A stretch of 64,000 bases of DNA from Streptomyces roseolus (GTDB lineage Bacteria > Actinomycetota > Actinomycetes > Streptomycetales > Streptomycetaceae). The stretch's first letter is position 1, and each line of letters starts with the position of its first letter. The notes under the pieces were generated by a model that made no database searches, had not been told where the DNA came from, and saw nothing but the letters and a program-made list of their open reading frames with translations. Shown here one piece after another: positions 32,982-41,377 of this stretch. A program made the translations under genes and the position numbers. The stretch is from NCBI RefSeq assembly GCF_014649855.1, contig NZ_BMTV01000023.1:1-64000 (forward strand), in the 5' to 3' direction.

Positions 32982-33559
32982 CAGCCGTGCACCAGGGGGG
33001 TGTCCACGAGGTGCTCGGCCAGGAACCACACCTGCGCCTCGCCGGTGCGGACGACGTCGGAGACGAGCAGGTCGGCGCTGCCCTCGTCGCCCTCCCCGGA
33101 GAGCCGGGCGGCGGCGTCGCGGGCGTCGATCAGGATCCGCTCGTGCGCGTCGAGGAGCCGCGACAGCATGACGGGCACCGGCTCGACGCCGTCCGGCGGC
33201 CGGGGGATCGCCGTCAGCTCGGCGACGTGGCGCGGGTCTCCGACGGCGACGCCGCCGAGGCTCTGGACCCGCTCGGCCAGCGCGTCCACGAGGGCCAGCT
33301 GGGCCTCCGCGTGCTTGTCCAGCATCAGGTGGAGCGAGTAGAAGGTCGCCCCGCGCATGAGCCAGTGGTGCTTCTTGTAGAGGGAGTGGAGGATCTGCGT
33401 GTCGGCGAGGACGCGGTTCAGCCGCTGGCAGGCGTACATGCGGGTGTCGTGACCGAGGCCGATCGGCAGCTGCTTGAGCGTGCCGAACGCCTGGGTCTCG
33501 GCGCCCTTCTGGTGCAGCAGCGGCTGGCCGCCGCCGTGCGGGTTCGGGAGGGTGTCCAT
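32981..33559 (-). CDS. Dps-family ferritin-like protein
   Basis: 192 aa from the ATG at 33559 (AGGAG site). Dps dodecamers oxidise ferrous iron with peroxide and often bind DNA. The ferroxidase ligands are visible in LYKKHHWLMRGATFYSLHLM and LDKHAEAQLALVDALAERVQ, the standard intersubunit site. Its long N-terminus is not strongly basic. The stop codon overlaps the start of the flavin reductase gene, so the two are made together; electron supply or joint stress response is plausible. DoxX and an isochorismatase-like gene lie upstream on the same strand. Confidence 0.92.
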   Translation of the reverse strand: MDTLPNPHGGGQPLLHQKGAETQAFGTLKQLPIGLGHDTRMYACQRLNRVLADTQILHSLYKKHHWLMRGATFYSLHLMLDKHAEAQLALVDALAERVQSLGGVAVGDPRHVAELTAIPRPPDGVEPVPVMLSRLLDAHERILIDARDAAARLSGEGDEGSADLLVSDVVRTGEAQVWFLAEHLVDTPLVHG

Positions 33560-33652
33560 CGAGTGCTCCTGTGCGGGGTGGAGTGGGTACGGGGGCCCGG
33601 CCGCCCGGTCGGGGGTGCGCAGCCGGCCGGACCCGGTCGGGGGTGCTCGCGC

Positions 33653-34162
33653 TCAGCGCTCGGCGATCGCCGGGGCGGCGGGAGTCCGGTGCAGGACGAG
33701 CCGGGTGAGGAGCCCGCTGCCGAGACCGGCCACGAGCGCGAGGGCCGCCCACCACGACGGGTACGGCGAGAGCCCGAGAACCGCGTCGAGGGACCAGGCG
33801 CCGGGGCCGGTGGCGGCGAGGGCGGCGGCGATGCCGATGAGGACGAGCGGGTACTCGTATCCGTCGTTCTGCACCCACAGCCCGTGGCGCCACTTCACGG
33901 TGAGGGCGACGGTCATGACGCCGATGGCGCCGGTCGCGGCGAGCGGGGTCAGGAGGCCGGAGGCGAGCAGCAGGCCCGATCCGATCTGACCGCCGCCCGC
34001 CGCCAGGGCGGTGAGGGCACCGCCGCGGAAGCCGTCGGCGCGGAACTCCTCGGTGCCGCCCTCCAGCCCCTTGCCGCCCAGGTGCGAGCTGACCTTCTGC
34101 ACCCCGTGGCCGGCGACGAGCAGTCCCACCAGCAGACGCAGGATCAGAATGCCGGTGTCCAA
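33653..34162 (-). CDS. DoxX-family membrane protein
   Basis: About 169 aa. Four hydrophobic helices and the family start LDTGILILRLLVGLLVAGHG followed by VQKVSSHLGG identify DoxX. The start is uncertain: a TTG at 34162 is chosen. A CTG at 34171 overlapping the preceding TGA would give the N-terminus expected from relatives but is a rare start. No clear ribosome site is seen, consistent with translational coupling. DoxX proteins help thiol/redox balance in membranes in some actinobacteria. Here one lies between an isochorismatase-like gene and dps. Confidence 0.82.
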   Translation of the reverse strand: MDTGILILRLLVGLLVAGHGVQKVSSHLGGKGLEGGTEEFRADGFRGGALTALAAGGGQIGSGLLLASGLLTPLAATGAIGVMTVALTVKWRHGLWVQNDGYEYPLVLIGIAAALAATGPGAWSLDAVLGLSPYPSWWAALALVAGLGSGLLTRLVLHRTPAAPAIAER

Positions 34163-34167
34163 GGTGA

Positions 34168-34830
34168 TCAGCCGGCCGCGTGCGCGCCGATGACGCTCTG
34201 CGCGTACACGACGCCCAGGCCGTACGCGCCCGCGTGGGCCTTGACGATCTCCATGACCGCGCCGTACGTCTCCTGGCGCGCCCAGTCCCGCTGCAGCTCC
34301 AGGAGGACCTGCACCCAGGTCACCGGCACGGCACCGGCGGCGATCATCCGCTGCAGCGCGTGCTCGTGGGCGGCGGGGCTGACGCCGCCGGACGCGTCGG
34401 TCACGACGTAGACCTCGTAGCCCTGCTCGAGCGCGGAGAGCGCGGGCAGCACCAGGCAGACCTCGGTCCACAGACCCGACAGGACGATCTTCTTGCGCCC
34501 GGTCGCCTTGACCGCCGCGACGAGGGCCTCGTCCTCCCAGGCGTTCATCGTGGTGCGGTCGATGACCTCGTTCTCGGGGAACACCTCGGCGAGCTGGGGC
34601 AGCAGGGGGCCGGAGAAGGACTCGGCGGCGACCGTGGTCAGGACGGCCGGAACGTCGAACGCCCGAGCCGCCTTGGCGAGACCCACGGTGCTGTTGATGA
34701 TGGCGGCACGGTCGCCGCTGCCGGTGCCGAAGAACATCTGCGGCTGGTGGTCCACGAAGAGCATGACCGAGTTGTCGGGGGTGAGCAGGTCCTTGCCCGG
34801 AGCGGCCTGCACCTTGTCGATGTCGAACAT
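34168..34830 (-). CDS. Isochorismatase-superfamily hydrolase, YcaC-like
   Basis: 220 aa from the ATG at 34830 with AAAGGA. The fold is that of cysteine hydrolases: catalytic Asp27 in MLFVDHQPQ and nucleophile Cys125 in LSGLWTEVCLVLPAL, spaced as in YcaC. The catalytic Lys region is less clear (VIDRTTMNAWED). YcaC has no settled substrate; relatives split amides or enol ethers. It begins the redox gene run with DoxX, Dps and the flavin reductase. Its promoter region shares CAAC-N20-TAGCGTGA with the chloroperoxidase-like gene at 18832. Confidence 0.9.
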   Translation of the reverse strand: MFDIDKVQAAPGKDLLTPDNSVMLFVDHQPQMFFGTGSGDRAAIINSTVGLAKAARAFDVPAVLTTVAAESFSGPLLPQLAEVFPENEVIDRTTMNAWEDEALVAAVKATGRKKIVLSGLWTEVCLVLPALSALEQGYEVYVVTDASGGVSPAAHEHALQRMIAAGAVPVTWVQVLLELQRDWARQETYGAVMEIVKAHAGAYGLGVVYAQSVIGAHAAG

Positions 34831-35321
34831 GGGGGTCCTTTCGAAGCCATCGGTGGCGCGCCCGCCGCGTCCGCGGCGGGGCACTTCTTCACGCTACGAG
34901 CGACCCGGCCGACCGAGTTGACCTCCTGCGCCCAGGGGTTGGCACGACAGCGCACAACCGGTCGAGGACGAGAGCCGTCGGCGTCACCGGCGCGAACCGG
35001 GGCCTCGCCGGACGCGGCGCACCGCGCTGCCGCGCTTCGCTTCCCGCACGTACGACCCCGGCGGCCTCGCCCCGTCCTGAGCGGCCGTTTCCCCGGCATG
35101 ACGGTCGTCGGCCGCTCCACCGCCGACGAGTTCACCGGTCCGCGCGACGGAACCGGCGGCGTCTCCGCCGTGGCGCTGCCCCACGACGTGATCACCGGAG
35201 CCGCGCCGGTGCCCGGTTCGTCTCGGGCTTGGGTGCCGACCGGCTGGACGGGCGCCCACCGGGCCGGCGCGCAACCGGGCGGCGCCGTGGCCTTCCCAAG
35301 GTGACCACGCACGGCCGCCCG
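34831..35321. other. Intergenic region with shared promoter elements
   Basis: About 490 bases with no gene I can support. The part at 34889-34920 holds, on the minus strand, CAAC (34920-34917), 20 bases, then TAGCGTGA (34896-34889), ending 59 bases before the isochorismatase-like start. The remainder has open frames with no recognisable family or ribosome site. Confidence 0.45.
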
Positions 35322-35723
35322 TCATGGCCGGGGAGGAAACGCCCGCTTCCCTCGGATGCCGGCGCACCGGCCGCCGGGGCGGCTGCGGAACCAGGCGCTC
35401 AGCCACAGCGCCTGGAACGCGGCATCGAGGAGATAGATCCGCCGGATGCGTCCGGGGGTGGCGTACCGGACGTCCACCACGAACAGGGCGGTGGCCGTTC
35501 CGGTGCCCAGCAGGCGCGCGTGGGCCGTCCCCGCTCCTGTCCCGGCACCGCGGATCTGAGCCCATCCGATGGCGACGAGCAGCCCGGAGACCGTCTGCAG
35601 CAACCACACGTCGGCCTTCGGACCGGTGATCCCCTCGAAGCTGCGCCTGTGGACCAGGGGCCACATCCCGCTCACGAGGTTGAACCAGCCCTGCGCTCGG
35701 GCGACGGACCCGGGAGTCTCCAT
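35322..35723 (-). CDS. Conserved hypothetical membrane protein
   Basis: 133 aa from the ATG at 35723. It opens with ARAQGWFNLVSGMWPLVHRR, a pattern found in a small actinobacterial and rhizobial family of unknown function, and continues GPKADVWLLQTVSGLLVAIG. Three to four short hydrophobic segments suggest an integral membrane protein. The lysine/arginine-rich C-terminus (RSRPGGRCAGIRGKRAFPPR) looks non-conserved. No neighbour explains it; the DUF2243 gene begins 400 bases away on the other strand. Confidence 0.68.
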   Translation of the reverse strand: METPGSVARAQGWFNLVSGMWPLVHRRSFEGITGPKADVWLLQTVSGLLVAIGWAQIRGAGTGAGTAHARLLGTGTATALFVVDVRYATPGRIRRIYLLDAAFQALWLSAWFRSRPGGRCAGIRGKRAFPPRP

Positions 35724-36127
35724 CTTGCCCACCGGCCCTTCACGCGTGATCGATGTGCGGCCGCGGGAGGACCCTCGCGCCCCGACCGGACGGGCGATCG
35801 GCACACGGGCGACTGCCCGCGCCGCCGCTCCTCAAGCGCACCCGTGCGATCTCCTCCGCCCGCAAGCACCCCGATCGGGTGGGAATCGGCCGTGCGGATG
35901 CGGTTTCCGTTCCCGGAGCACCTCACAGGAGGTATCCCGTTCACAGGGACCGGCTGCCCGGCGGCGGGCACCGGCGCACCGCGCTGCGGGAACCGCCGCG
36001 GGGCGGCTGTGCGATCCGGGCCGGAAAGCAGGAGGTGGAGCGTGGCGGGGTACGCACCGGGAAGCCGTCGTGGGGGCCGGCCACGGCCCCCGTCCCACCG
36101 CGTGCGGGCAGTGGGGCGGCGCGGGGC
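35724..36127. other. Intergenic region before DUF2243 gene
   Basis: About 400 bases between divergent genes. Open frames here have no recognisable family, and I see no clear operator. It presumably holds the promoters of both neighbours. Confidence 0.3.
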
Positions 36128-36616
36128 GTGGTGAGGCGTGAGGCCGAGGAGGCAGCCGGTCCCGGCCGTGAGAACCGCCGGTCGATCGCGGTGGGGGCAC
36201 TGGTCGGGGCGGCCGTCATGGCGGCGTCGGACGAGATCGTCTTCCATCAGGTGCTCGGCTGGCACCACTTCTACGACCGGTCCACCCCGGCGGTGGGCCT
36301 CCTGTCCGACGGCCTGCTCCACTCGGCGGAACTCCTCGGGCTGGTCACGGGGTTCTTCCTGTTCGCCGACCTGCTTCGGCGCGACGCGCTGTCCGCCGGC
36401 CACGCCTGGGCCGGGTTCCTTCTGGGCGCGGGCGGCTTCCAGCTGTTCGACGGCGTCGTGGACCACAAGCTGCTGCGCGTGCATCAGATCCGCTACGGCG
36501 TGGACGTCACCCCCTACGACTGGGGGTGGAACGCGTTCGGGGCGGTCGTGCTGCTGACCGGCTGCGCTCTCGCCGTACGTGCCCGTCGGCGGTCGGTACG
36601 GGACGACGAGGCGTGA
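36128..36616 (+). CDS. DUF2243 membrane protein
   Basis: About 162 aa from tandem GTG codons at 36128 and 36131 (either may start; no strong ribosome site). Four membrane helices and the conserved histidine-rich blocks DEIVFHQVLGWHHFYD, FQLFDGVVDHKLLRVHQIRY and DWGWNAFG define DUF2243. Function is unknown; the conserved His residues suggest metal or heme contact. Its stop overlaps the GTG start of the CtaG-like gene by 4 bases, so a link to cytochrome oxidase assembly or copper handling is reasonable inference. Confidence 0.87.
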   Translation: MVRREAEEAAGPGRENRRSIAVGALVGAAVMAASDEIVFHQVLGWHHFYDRSTPAVGLLSDGLLHSAELLGLVTGFFLFADLLRRDALSAGHAWAGFLLGAGGFQLFDGVVDHKLLRVHQIRYGVDVTPYDWGWNAFGAVVLLTGCALAVRARRRSVRDDEA

Positions 36617-37434
36617 CCCCCGCCCATGGTCTCCCCGGTCCGGTCGCCGCTGTCCTGTGGACGATCGTCCCGGCGGCCGCGCTCCTGTTCGTCGCCGGGT
36701 ACCGGATGGCAGCCGCCCGGCTCAGGCGCCGCGGCGACGCCTGGCCCCGGTGGCGGGACGCCTCCTTCTGCGCCGGCGGGATCGCACTCGCCTGGGCCGC
36801 TCTGGGGACCCTGCCGGGCGGGCCGTTCACGAGGCATATGGCCCTTCACCTGCTCACCGGCATGGCGGCGCCGCTCCTGCTGGTGCTCGCCCGCCCCCTC
36901 ACGCTGGTGCTGCGCAGCCTGCCGCCGGGCCGCGGGCGTCGGGGAGTACTGGCGCTGGGGCACTCCCGTCCCGTCGCCGTGCTGGTCTTCCCTCCTGTCG
37001 CCGCCCTGCTCGACGCCGGCGGCCTGTGGCTCCTGTACCGCACGCCGCTGTTCGCGGCGGCTCAGCACCGGCCGCTCCTCCACGCGGTGGTACAGATCCA
37101 CCTCATGGCCGGCGGTCTGCTCTTCGCCTTCGCCGTCTGCCGGCTCGACCCCGTACGGCACCGGGGCGGCGGCATCGCCGTTCGTGGTGGCGCGCTGCTC
37201 GCGGCCGGGACCGCACACGCCGTGCTCGCGAAGAGCCTGTACGCCGCGGCTCCGCCCGGTACCGCTTTCGCCCCCGCCGACCTGCGTGCGGGCGCGCGGC
37301 TCATGTACTACAGCGGGGATCTGGCCGAGCTCGCGCTCGCCCTCGTCCTGGCCGTCGAGTGGTACGCCGTCACGGGGCGGGCGTGGGCCCGCGCCCGGCG
37401 GCGCCTGACGCGGCCGGACCCGGACCCGGTGTGA
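36613..37434 (+). CDS. CtaG-like cytochrome c oxidase assembly factor (caa3_CtaG)
   Basis: 273 aa from a GTG overlapping the DUF2243 stop (GTGA). It is a polytopic membrane protein with about seven helices. The block TRHMALHLLTGMAAPLLLVL and later LHAVVQIHLMAGGLLFAFA carry the conserved histidines of the caa3_CtaG family. In Bacillus, CtaG is needed for caa3 oxidase assembly, probably through copper insertion. A solitary oxidase subunit I gene lies 4 kb downstream. The protein's ending RRLTRPDPDPV is encoded by part of the terminator stem. Confidence 0.82.
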   Translation: MTPAHGLPGPVAAVLWTIVPAAALLFVAGYRMAAARLRRRGDAWPRWRDASFCAGGIALAWAALGTLPGGPFTRHMALHLLTGMAAPLLLVLARPLTLVLRSLPPGRGRRGVLALGHSRPVAVLVFPPVAALLDAGGLWLLYRTPLFAAAQHRPLLHAVVQIHLMAGGLLFAFAVCRLDPVRHRGGGIAVRGGALLAAGTAHAVLAKSLYAAAPPGTAFAPADLRAGARLMYYSGDLAELALALVLAVEWYAVTGRAWARARRRLTRPDPDPV

Positions 37435-37448
37435 CAGGCCGGGTCCGG
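37420..37448. terminator. Bidirectional hairpin between convergent genes
   Basis: A 10-bp stem (37420-37429 with 37439-37448) spans the CtaG-like stop codon and the short gap before the convergent SPW gene end at 37463. It can serve both transcripts. Confidence 0.55.
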
Positions 37449-37462
37449 TCTCCCGTCATGGA

Positions 37463-37939
37463 TCAGTGGTCTCCGGCCGCGGGGTGCCGCCGGCCACGGG
37501 AACCGCCCCGGGTGTCGGTCCGGTCACGCGCCGCGGATGCGGCGGCGAGAGCCAGGAGCGTGGCGATGACTCCCGTGATGAGGTTGGTGGTGATGGAGCG
37601 GGTGCGTGCCACGTCACCCGCGACGACCCACGGGGCGACGCAGGTCCAGATGCCGATGGCGGCCGCGGCCCAGGCCATGGAGTGGGTGCGTTCGTACGAG
37701 GTGCCGAGGCCGCCGAGGAGCAGCATGTAGGCGAGTCCGGCGATGAGGTTGGTGACGGCCAGCGTGGTGAAGCCGTTGAAGCCCACGATCCAGGGGGACG
37801 CGGCCAGGAAGAGGCCGGTGACCAGAGCGAGGGCTTCGATCATCTGCGCTCGTGGGGTGACGGCGGCCCTGTCGTGCCGGGCGCGCAGTTCCATCAGGTC
37901 GGGGTGTTCTTCGATCGGTGCACGATGAGTTGACGCCAT
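37463..37939 (-). CDS. SPW-repeat membrane protein
   Basis: 158 aa from the ATG at 37939 with GGAGG. Four membrane helices carry two copies of the SPW motif: LFLAASPWIVGFNG and TCVAPWVVAGD. SPW proteins are common in streptomycetes and their function is unknown. The upstream region is unusually AT-rich, with ATAAATG repeated 11 bases apart, which suggests a strong regulated promoter. A second SPW-like protein is encoded at 40515. Confidence 0.88.
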   Translation of the reverse strand: MASTHRAPIEEHPDLMELRARHDRAAVTPRAQMIEALALVTGLFLAASPWIVGFNGFTTLAVTNLIAGLAYMLLLGGLGTSYERTHSMAWAAAAIGIWTCVAPWVVAGDVARTRSITTNLITGVIATLLALAAASAARDRTDTRGGSRGRRHPAAGDH

Positions 37940-38538
37940 GATGACCTCCGAAAGACGTTCACCCAGCACTTACCCATAAATGCCACATAAATGAACAAGA
38001 GGGACAAATATCTCAGCGCGGGGTGGGGGCGTCTCGGGGCGTGACGGTCGAATCTCCCCGCCGGACGGTCCCCGGCGCGGCGCACCCATGCCGCCCGCGG
38101 GACCTCCTCGCCGTCCAGCACGCAGGTGCCGACGCGGCCCTGCCGGCCCCGGCAGGACCGCGCGAAGGATCACGAACTCGACGAACACGACCGGCGGGAC
38201 CTCGGGAGCGGGGCTGCGGCCGACGGCCGGCCGGACGCCTGCCCGTCCCTCGCGGGAGACAGGCGACGTCATGGCGTGGCGGGGAGAGTGACGGCTCCGT
38301 GCAAGGTCCCCGGCCACCGCGCCGATCACCGTGGCCGACACGGGACGCACGCCCTGCGCTGCGCGCGGAAGGCGGGAGCCGTCATCGTCACCGACGACGG
38401 TCACGACGTCCGTCCCGAGTGGTGACCGCGAACAGCGCACGACTCCGACGAAGACCTCCGGGCCGGACTGTCCGGCGTACTCCTCGGACGCGGCGAAGGC
38501 TCAGGACGGGGTCGGCTTCCGGGTCCGCCTCGCCGCTC
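37940..38538. other. Upstream region of the SPW gene
   Basis: About 600 bases. Positions 37965-38015 are AT-rich and contain ATAAATG at 37976-37982 and 37987-37993. On the minus strand GTTCAT (37996-37991) and GGGTAA (37975-37970) are 15 bases apart, loosely like a stress sigma-factor (SigB type) promoter. The rest contains small open frames without recognisable families, one on the plus strand at 38289-38425. Confidence 0.35.
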
Positions 38539-39147
38539 TCACTCCCCTCCGTCCATACTGCGGCGGATGGCGTCGCGCGCCCGGTCGGCGACGGCGGCCA
38601 TGGGGCCGAGGATCAGGTTGGCGGTGGCGCTCTCGACCCCGGGGTGGGGATGGGTGGGCGCCGTCGCCTCCGCCGCCCGGACGGCCTTGGCCATCAGGGC
38701 GAGCCGGGCGGGCGAGGTGGTGCGGCGCAGCAGTGCGAACTCGTGGCGTTCCTCCGACCTGGCGTGGGCGAGGACCGCGTCGCGGAGGGACAGCAGCGCG
38801 GGCATGAACCGGGGGTCGGAGGTGTCCGTGTCCTCGAGCGCGGACAGCTTCTCCTTCGCCGCCTTCTCCTCGGCGAGGCGTTCCTCCACCACGTCCGCCC
38901 CGCCGTCGAAGGCGGTCCGGGCGCTGGGGTGGACGACTTCCTCCTCCGCGGTCTCGTGCACGGCCGGCAGGTGCACCAGGCGCCGGAACGCGTCGGCCCG
39001 GGCTTCCCCCTCGGTGGTGCGGACCTCGTCGAAGAGGGTGTGGATCTGGCCGTGCTGCCGCGTCAGGAGTGCCACCACGTCCTCTGCGGCCGCCGGGTCG
39101 CCCACCTGGGCCTGCTCGTCCACGGCGTCCCGTCCTGCCCCGGCCAT
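38539..39147 (-). CDS. Hemerythrin/HHE-domain protein
   Basis: About 202 aa from the ATG at 39147 (TGATG with the previous stop) or the GTG at 39150. The HHE cation-binding helices are visible: LLTRQHGQIHTLFDEV, HLPAVHETAEEEVVHP and AHARSEERHEFALLRR, giving the His/Glu ligands of a non-heme di-iron site. Such proteins sense or store oxygen, NO or iron. It directly follows a broken ferritin-like gene, making a two-gene di-iron unit. Confidence 0.88.
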   Translation of the reverse strand: MAGAGRDAVDEQAQVGDPAAAEDVVALLTRQHGQIHTLFDEVRTTEGEARADAFRRLVHLPAVHETAEEEVVHPSARTAFDGGADVVEERLAEEKAAKEKLSALEDTDTSDPRFMPALLSLRDAVLAHARSEERHEFALLRRTTSPARLALMAKAVRAAEATAPTHPHPGVESATANLILGPMAAVADRARDAIRRSMDGGE

Positions 39148-40344
39148 CACGCGCGCTCCGATGCGACGGGGTGCGGTCCTTCGGTCTCCAGCCGGTAGTC
39201 CCGCTCGAACATCTCGCGGTGCTGGTCGATGACGCGGTCGCTGGGCGGCTTCTCACCGCCGTGGAGGCGTTGCTGCATCTGCTCGAACCGCTCGTGCGCC
39301 TCCCGGACGTAGCCGGCGCCGAGAGTGGTGAGGTCGATCTGGGTGGCGAGCAGCTCGCGCAGGTAGTCCTTGTTCGGCTCGAACGTCAGGACGTTCGGCA
39401 ACTGCGGGGCGCAGGATCTCCTCGGGGTCGCGGCCGTCGTGGCGGCGCATGAGGTCGCAGGCGATCCGCAGGTGCTCCAGCTCCATGTTCAGGTGCAGCT
39501 CCCACAGCGCCTTCACCTTGGGGTGGCTCTCCTGCTCCATGAAGGAGTAGTAGAGGTAGCACTCGTTGTACTCGTGGTTGACCAGCTGCTCCCACCACGT
39601 CTCCCCCGGGTCCACCAGGGACTCGTAGTGGGTGACGTGCTCCTCCTCGATCAGCCCGATCTCCTGGTAGAGCCGGCGGGCGATCGGCTCCGTGTAGGTG
39701 GGGCCGGTGTTCATGTAGAAGTTCATCGTCTGCTGCTCCGCCGACATCACCGTCAGCGCGTGCAGTTTGGAGAGCGGATCGGTGGCGGCCTTGCCGTAGG
39801 GGTCGCGCACGTTGTCGAAGGGGTGGCGGTGGTGCATCCGGGTCGGCCGGCCCGGCATGACCTCCGTCAGGCCGTCGACGATCGACTCGGCCTTGCGGTG
39901 CTCGATCATCTCGTACGGGTTCGCGTACCGGTACAGGTGGTCGAAGTCCTCCAGGACGCCGAACTGATACGCCTGCTTGAGGTAGGGGTCCGGCTCCATC
40001 CGCGCGATCCAGGCGGTGAGGTCGACGGCGACCTGCTCGTACGCGATCGTCGTCTCCAGTACCGACGACACCCCGGGCAGGAGCCAGTTGACCGCCTTCT
40101 GCTGCTGGGCCTCGACGTACCGGACCTCGGCCAGGCCCCGCTTCACGTCGGGATCGACCGTGTTCCGGGCGAGCTGGTGGCTGAAGAGGACCGCCTCGAC
40201 CTCGATGCCGTTCATGGTGATGATCCGGCAGCGGGTGTACGGGTCGGTGGCGTCCGGGTCGATCGGCGCGACGTTCAGCTCCCGCCAGCTGCGGACCTGC
40301 TTGTCCAGCGGGATTCCCCGTTGTTCCAGAGGGTTGAAGGTCAT
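39147..40344 (-). pseudogene. Ferritin-like di-iron protein gene, frameshifted
   Basis: The main frame starts at the ATG at 40344 (AGG site) and reads well to EEILRP near 39410, then runs into a nonsense tail. The expected continuation, PNVLTFEPNKDYLRELLATQ and on to the stop at 39147, is in another frame. One extra C in the run at 39406-39409 (G on the plus strand) explains it; without it the protein would be about 398 aa with EEILRPQLPNVL. EEEHVTHYE and ELEHLR are ferritin-like Glu/ExxH motifs. Cause may be a real mutation, a sequencing error or slippage. The following hemerythrin gene is overlap-coupled to the original stop. Confidence 0.82.
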
Positions 40345-40514
40345 GCGGCACCTGACTTTCCGGCAGCGGGAGGGGAACTTGCCCCCTGCCCCTTCCGGCC
40401 CCCACACGCCCGGTCCGGCGACTCTCACCTCATTGGCCGTGACCGGCCCGCGCATGCCGCCGGGTCCCGGGGGTAGCCGCCGGGCGCCGCATGATCGGGA
40501 GGAGATGACGAGCC

Positions 40515-41030
40515 ATGGTGGTGCACATCGACCGGGGGCTGACGCCGCGCGTCTCGGATCCGCCGCACGTACTGCGCCAGGGGGCGCACGATCAGCTCTT
40601 GGGCCTGCTCATGCTGGCGGTCGCGGTGCTGCTCCTGCTGATGCCGATGGCCACCCAGGTCGGTCCGAAGGACGCGCAGATCAACGAGATGCTCGTCGGT
40701 CTCGTCGTGGCGTTCACCGCGGGGTGGCGCGTCTACCGCGGCGGGAGCCTGCGGTCCGATGCCGTGGTCGGCCTCGCGGGCGTCTGGCTCCTCGTCTCGC
40801 CGTTCGTCCTCGACGCGCAGAACACCGCCGTGCACACGGCGGACCGCATGCTCGCCCTCGTGGCCGGCGGCGTCCTGATCGTCCTCAGCGTGGCGTCCGC
40901 TCTGTTGTGGTGGCTGGACCGGAAACGCACCCGTCAGCCGATGGCGCGCGCCGCGACGGCCAGCACGACCGACGCGGCGGCGGACAGGCCGAGAACGGCG
41001 GCGACAAGGCGGCGGCGCAGGAAGGCGTAG
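40515..41030 (+). CDS. SPW-like membrane protein
   Basis: 171 aa, ATG at 40515 preceded by GGAGGAG. Four hydrophobic segments; the pair LGLLMLAVAVLLLLMPMATQ and GVWLLVSPFVLDAQ resembles the SPW family with SPF in place of SPW. The C-terminus is an Arg/Ala-rich cytoplasmic tail ending RTAATRRRRRKA. Its last 97 bases overlap the convergent gene at 40934, so the tail may be a non-conserved extension. Function unknown. Confidence 0.75.
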   Translation: MVVHIDRGLTPRVSDPPHVLRQGAHDQLLGLLMLAVAVLLLLMPMATQVGPKDAQINEMLVGLVVAFTAGWRVYRGGSLRSDAVVGLAGVWLLVSPFVLDAQNTAVHTADRMLALVAGGVLIVLSVASALLWWLDRKRTRQPMARAATASTTDAAADRPRTAATRRRRRKA

Positions 41031-41377
41031 CGCCGGCTGTACTCCTCGCGGAGTTCGTCCGCGCGGGCGACGGTGGCCTGGAGCATCCGGCGCCGCACGG
41101 ACAGGTGCTCCTCGGCGAACGCGCGGGCGATCTCCGCCTGCTCCTGGGGCCCCAGCCAAGCGAACCGCCGGGCAAACGCGGTGCCGGCCTCGGCGGCGTC
41201 GTTCCTGGCCCGCTGCACCAAGAGGTACCCCTCCAGCCGGGCGATGCCGACGCTCGCCTCCGCAGCGGGTGAGTGCGGACCGCGGGCACCGCGTCCGGCC
41301 GGCCCGGGAGCGTCGCCGTCCCGCCGGACCGGATGCCCCACGAAGTCTCCGGTCTCCCGGTGCCTCCGCGTGGTCAT
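40934..41377 (-). CDS. Hypothetical protein coupled to cytochrome oxidase subunit I
   Basis: 147 aa from the ATG at 41377, overlapping the ctaD stop by 4 bases. The N-terminus is polar and variable. The middle is helical and charged (QEQAEIARAFAEEHLSVRRR), and one membrane helix (LVAAVLGLSAAASVVLAVAA) sits at the C-terminus: a tail-anchored form. I do not recognise a family. Coupling to ctaD suggests an accessory subunit or assembly role. It overlaps the convergent SPW-like gene by 97 bases. Confidence 0.72.
   Translation of the reverse strand: MTTRRHRETGDFVGHPVRRDGDAPGPAGRGARGPHSPAAEASVGIARLEGYLLVQRARNDAAEAGTAFARRFAWLGPQEQAEIARAFAEEHLSVRRRMLQATVARADELREEYSRRYAFLRRRLVAAVLGLSAAASVVLAVAARAIG

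Noticed and set aside
38289..38425. 45-codon plus-strand frame ending VIVTDDGHDVRPEW
   Set aside because: Protein-like ending but no ribosome site, family or conserved context that I can see.
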